From contig NZ_SVCB01000075.1 in the NCBI RefSeq assembly GCF_015058545.1, positions 1-7,851 of the forward strand: a stretch of 7,851 bases of DNA. The letters run 5' to 3'. Below, one piece after another: positions 6,545-7,851 of the stretch. Both the position numbers and the translations under genes were made by a program. The notes under the pieces are model-generated. The model had not been told where the DNA came from and ran no database searches. It saw nothing but the letters and a program-made list of their open reading frames with translations. Every line of letters begins with the position of its first letter. Position 1 is the stretch's first letter. This stretch comes from Veillonella sp. Lineage in GTDB: Bacteria > Bacillota > Negativicutes > Veillonellales > Veillonellaceae.

Positions 6545-6584
6545 TGTATAGATAAGACAGTTGTACAGAAATAGGAGGATAGTT

Positions 6585-6881
6585 ATGAAGAATAAAGCAA
6601 TCGGTTCGGCTTGGGAAGATGTAGAAAAACAATTATAAACGTCGGTAGAAATTGCGGCCAGTGATTTACGGGCGGCGATTATGTGTGAATTAATTGATGC
6701 TCGTAACGAGAAAGGTATTAGTCAGAAAAAATTAGAAGTATTAAGTGGCGTGAGACAACCGGTTATTGCACGGATGGAGACAGGTGAGACAAATCCTAGA
6801 TTAGATACAGTTTTGAAGGTGTTAGCGGCTTTAGGTAAGACGTTAGTAATAGTGCCATTGAATAATACTAATAAAAAATAA
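6585..6881 (+). pseudogene. HigA-type XRE antitoxin-like gene interrupted by an in-frame stop at codon 18
   Basis: AGGAGG at 6573-6578 and an ATG at 6585 open a frame reading M-K-N-K-A-I-G-S-A-W-E-D-V-E-K-Q-L, then TAA at 6636-6638. The same frame continues T-S-V-E-I-A-A-S-D-L-R-A-A-I and on through a complete Cro/CI-type helix-turn-helix (S-Q-K-K-L-E-V-L-S-G-V, then R-Q-P-V-I-A-R-M-E-T-G) to L-G-K-T-L-V-I-V-P and a stop at 6879-6881. The full 98-codon frame matches the usual length and layout of HigA/RelB-partner XRE antitoxins, in which W-E-D-V-E-x-x-L normally continues without a break, so one nonsense change is the simplest explanation. An internal ATG at 6681 could yield a 66-residue protein carrying the intact HTH, but only GGGCGG (6670-6675) precedes it, a poor ribosome site. 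No toxin gene lies on either side. It may be a dead relic, a reinitiated short DNA-binding protein, or a sequencing error. Confidence 0.7.
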
Positions 6882-6911
6882 GAACGTTGCATTCGGAAAA
6901 TACAACGTTCT
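6871..6911. terminator. Bidirectional terminator between the antitoxin-like gene and the MFS gene
   Basis: AGAACGTTG (6881-6889) pairs perfectly with CAACGTTCT (6903-6911) around a 13-base loop. On the minus strand it is followed by a T run (complement of 6873-6878), 28 bases past the transporter stop. On the plus strand the stem begins at the last base of the antitoxin stop codon, with only a loose T run beyond. Confidence 0.7.
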
Positions 6912-6938
6912 CGTTAGCTTGTTTTGATATAATTTTAT

Positions 6939-7851
6939 TTACGCATTCAAAGCGTCGCCATTTTTAATATCAACTACTTTTTCTTCCGCTTCAAAGTGAT
7001 GATCTTTAGTGAACACTTTAAGTGCCACAGCCACGGCCAAGTTCAAAACGAATAACGCGCTGAATACGAAGAGCGGACCACTATAGCTGTTGGTGCTTTC
7101 ACGAAGGAAGGACACGAGCATAGGACCGGCGATACCGGCGAAGCCCCAAGCGGTTAAGACGCGACCGTGAATGGCGCTGAGTGCTTTGGTGCCAAATAAG
7201 TCGCTGAGATAAGCCGGCATGCAGGCAAAACCGCCGCCGTAGCAAGTAATAATGGCGAACACGAGGAACTGGAAGAAGAAGGAGTTGCTCGTATGGCCGA
7301 GGGCAAAGAAGGCCAAGATTTCGATGAGGAAGAATAACATGTAAGTGAAAGGTCGGCCGATGTAATCGGAGATAGTGGACCAGCCGATGCGGCCGAGACC
7401 GTTTAAGAGACCGATGATACCAACCATGGAAGCCGCTTCCGTAGCGTTCATGCCAACGATTTCCTGCGCCATTGGGGAAGCAACCGCCAATAAGCCGATA
7501 CCGCAGGTGATGTTGATGAAGAAGATCCACCATAAAGCGCTGAACTGCCAAGTTTTCATGGCTTCGTGAGCATTCATGCCGCGGTTGAAAATAGATTTTT
7601 TCGGAGTTTCAGTTTTTGCACCATCTTTAGAATCGGTAGCAGTAGTCGCAGTAGCCGTTGTCGGTGGTTTTAAGTACAACGATGAGAGCGTCATGATGAT
7701 GATGTACGCCACACCGAGAATTTGGAATGTTTGCACCAAGCTGTAGGCGGCCGTTAAGTATTGCATTAACGGACCGGCGATTAAGGCTGCAAAGCCGAAG
7801 CCCATGATGGCAAGGCCGGTGGCAAAACCGCGATTGCGTGGGAAGTATTTA
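6939..7851 (-). CDS. OFA-family MFS transporter, C-terminal part (5' end outside the window)
   Basis: The frame is open to the window edge. Before the Met codon at 7805 it reads K-Y-F-P-R-N-R-G-F-A-T-G-L-A-I, which matches the conserved mid-protein Y-F-P-x-x-R-G-x-A-T-G segment of OFA transporters, so 7805 is not the start and the N-terminal helices are missing. About 303 residues are visible. A hydrophilic, Thr/Ala-rich central loop (about 62-88) is followed by six hydrophobic helices. G-R-I-G-W-S-T-I-S-D-Y-I-G-R-P (about 153-167) is the MFS loop motif of the second half. C-Y-G-G-G-F-A-C-M-P-A-Y-L-S-D-L-F-G (about 203-220) and A-I-H-G-R (226-230) are characteristic of the oxalate:formate antiporter family, which carries small organic anions such as oxalate, formate, lactate or pyruvate. 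The actual substrate is not readable. An acidic, histidine-containing tail ends the protein. In a lactate-using anaerobe, monocarboxylate transport would fit, but that is inference. Confidence 0.88.
   Translation of the reverse strand, partial: KYFPRNRGFATGLAIMGFGFAALIAGPLMQYLTAAYSLVQTFQILGVAYIIIMTLSSLYLKPPTTATATTATDSKDGAKTETPKKSIFNRGMNAHEAMKTWQFSALWWIFFINITCGIGLLAVASPMAQEIVGMNATEAASMVGIIGLLNGLGRIGWSTISDYIGRPFTYMLFFLIEILAFFALGHTSNSFFFQFLVFAIITCYGGGFACMPAYLSDLFGTKALSAIHGRVLTAWGFAGIAGPMLVSFLRESTNSYSGPLFVFSALFVLNLAVAVALKVFTKDHHFEAEEKVVDIKNGDALNA

Larger units (their letters stand above)
6265..6584. other. Intergenic region (320 bases)
   Basis: This gap separates the divergent flippase operon and antitoxin-like gene. 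On the left it holds the flippase RBS and a weak leftward promoter candidate, and on the right two palindromes plus a rightward promoter and an AGGAGG. Between about 6345 and 6500 I see nothing convincing: no toxin-like reading frame, RNA gene or insertion-sequence end. Only a 20-codon hydrophobic ORF at 6436-6498 stands out, and it is unsupported. Confidence 0.6.

Noticed and set aside
7099..7551. A 150-codon leftward open frame overlapping the OFA transporter gene.
   Set aside because: The translation is His/Arg/Leu-rich without domain features and runs in another frame of a clearly conserved transporter.
7805..7805. Met codon at 7805 as a true start of a shortened MFS protein.
   Set aside because: The frame continues to the window edge with conserved OFA residues (Y-F-P, R-G, A-T-G) upstream of it, so the gene is simply cut by the window.

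Overview
The window looks like chromosomal DNA of a low-to-moderate GC, diderm Firmicute of the Negativicutes type; a Veillonella-like organism is my best guess. This is inferred from strong AGGAGG-type ribosome binding sites, sigma-A-like promoters, hairpin terminators containing a GGGCTGTAAC-type stem, an O-antigen ligase family gene (which implies an outer surface glycan), and an OFA-family organic-anion transporter. The species cannot be proved from the sequence alone.

Layout from left to right. (1) Positions 2-607 (+) hold the 3' end of a very AT-rich gene resembling the DUF2806 family. Its base composition is unlike the rest of the window, which suggests acquired DNA. (2) Positions 737-1414 (-) encode a HAD-family phosphatase of the phosphoglycolate phosphatase type, divergent from (3), 1576-3261 (+), a glycoside hydrolase family 2 / beta-glucuronidase-like protein. 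The two genes share a 160-base promoter region. The GH2-like protein keeps the fold-defining N-terminal segments but has lost both catalytic glutamates and most other active-site residues in an uninterrupted reading frame. It therefore looks like a pseudoenzyme. (4) Positions 3440-6264 (-) are a two-gene operon: a SpoVB/MurJ/Wzx-like flippase followed, with a 1-base stop/start overlap, by an O-antigen ligase-like membrane protein. Together they would carry a lipid-linked glycan across the inner membrane and then transfer or polymerise it. (5) Positions 6265-6584 are intergenic, with a candidate leftward promoter and two strong 16-bp palindromes. These precede (6), an XRE/HigA-type antitoxin-like gene (6585-6881, +), which is interrupted by an in-frame TAA at codon 18 and has no toxin gene beside it. 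(7) Positions 6939-7851 (-) are the C-terminal part of an OFA-family major facilitator transporter, cut by the window edge.

Convergent gene ends are closed by well-formed hairpin terminators. No rRNA, tRNA, CRISPR array, insertion sequence or riboswitch was recognised. The best candidates for something unusual are the catalytically dead glucuronidase-like protein, which lies beside (convergent with) a glycan export operon, and the broken solitary antitoxin that still carries its apparent twin operators.
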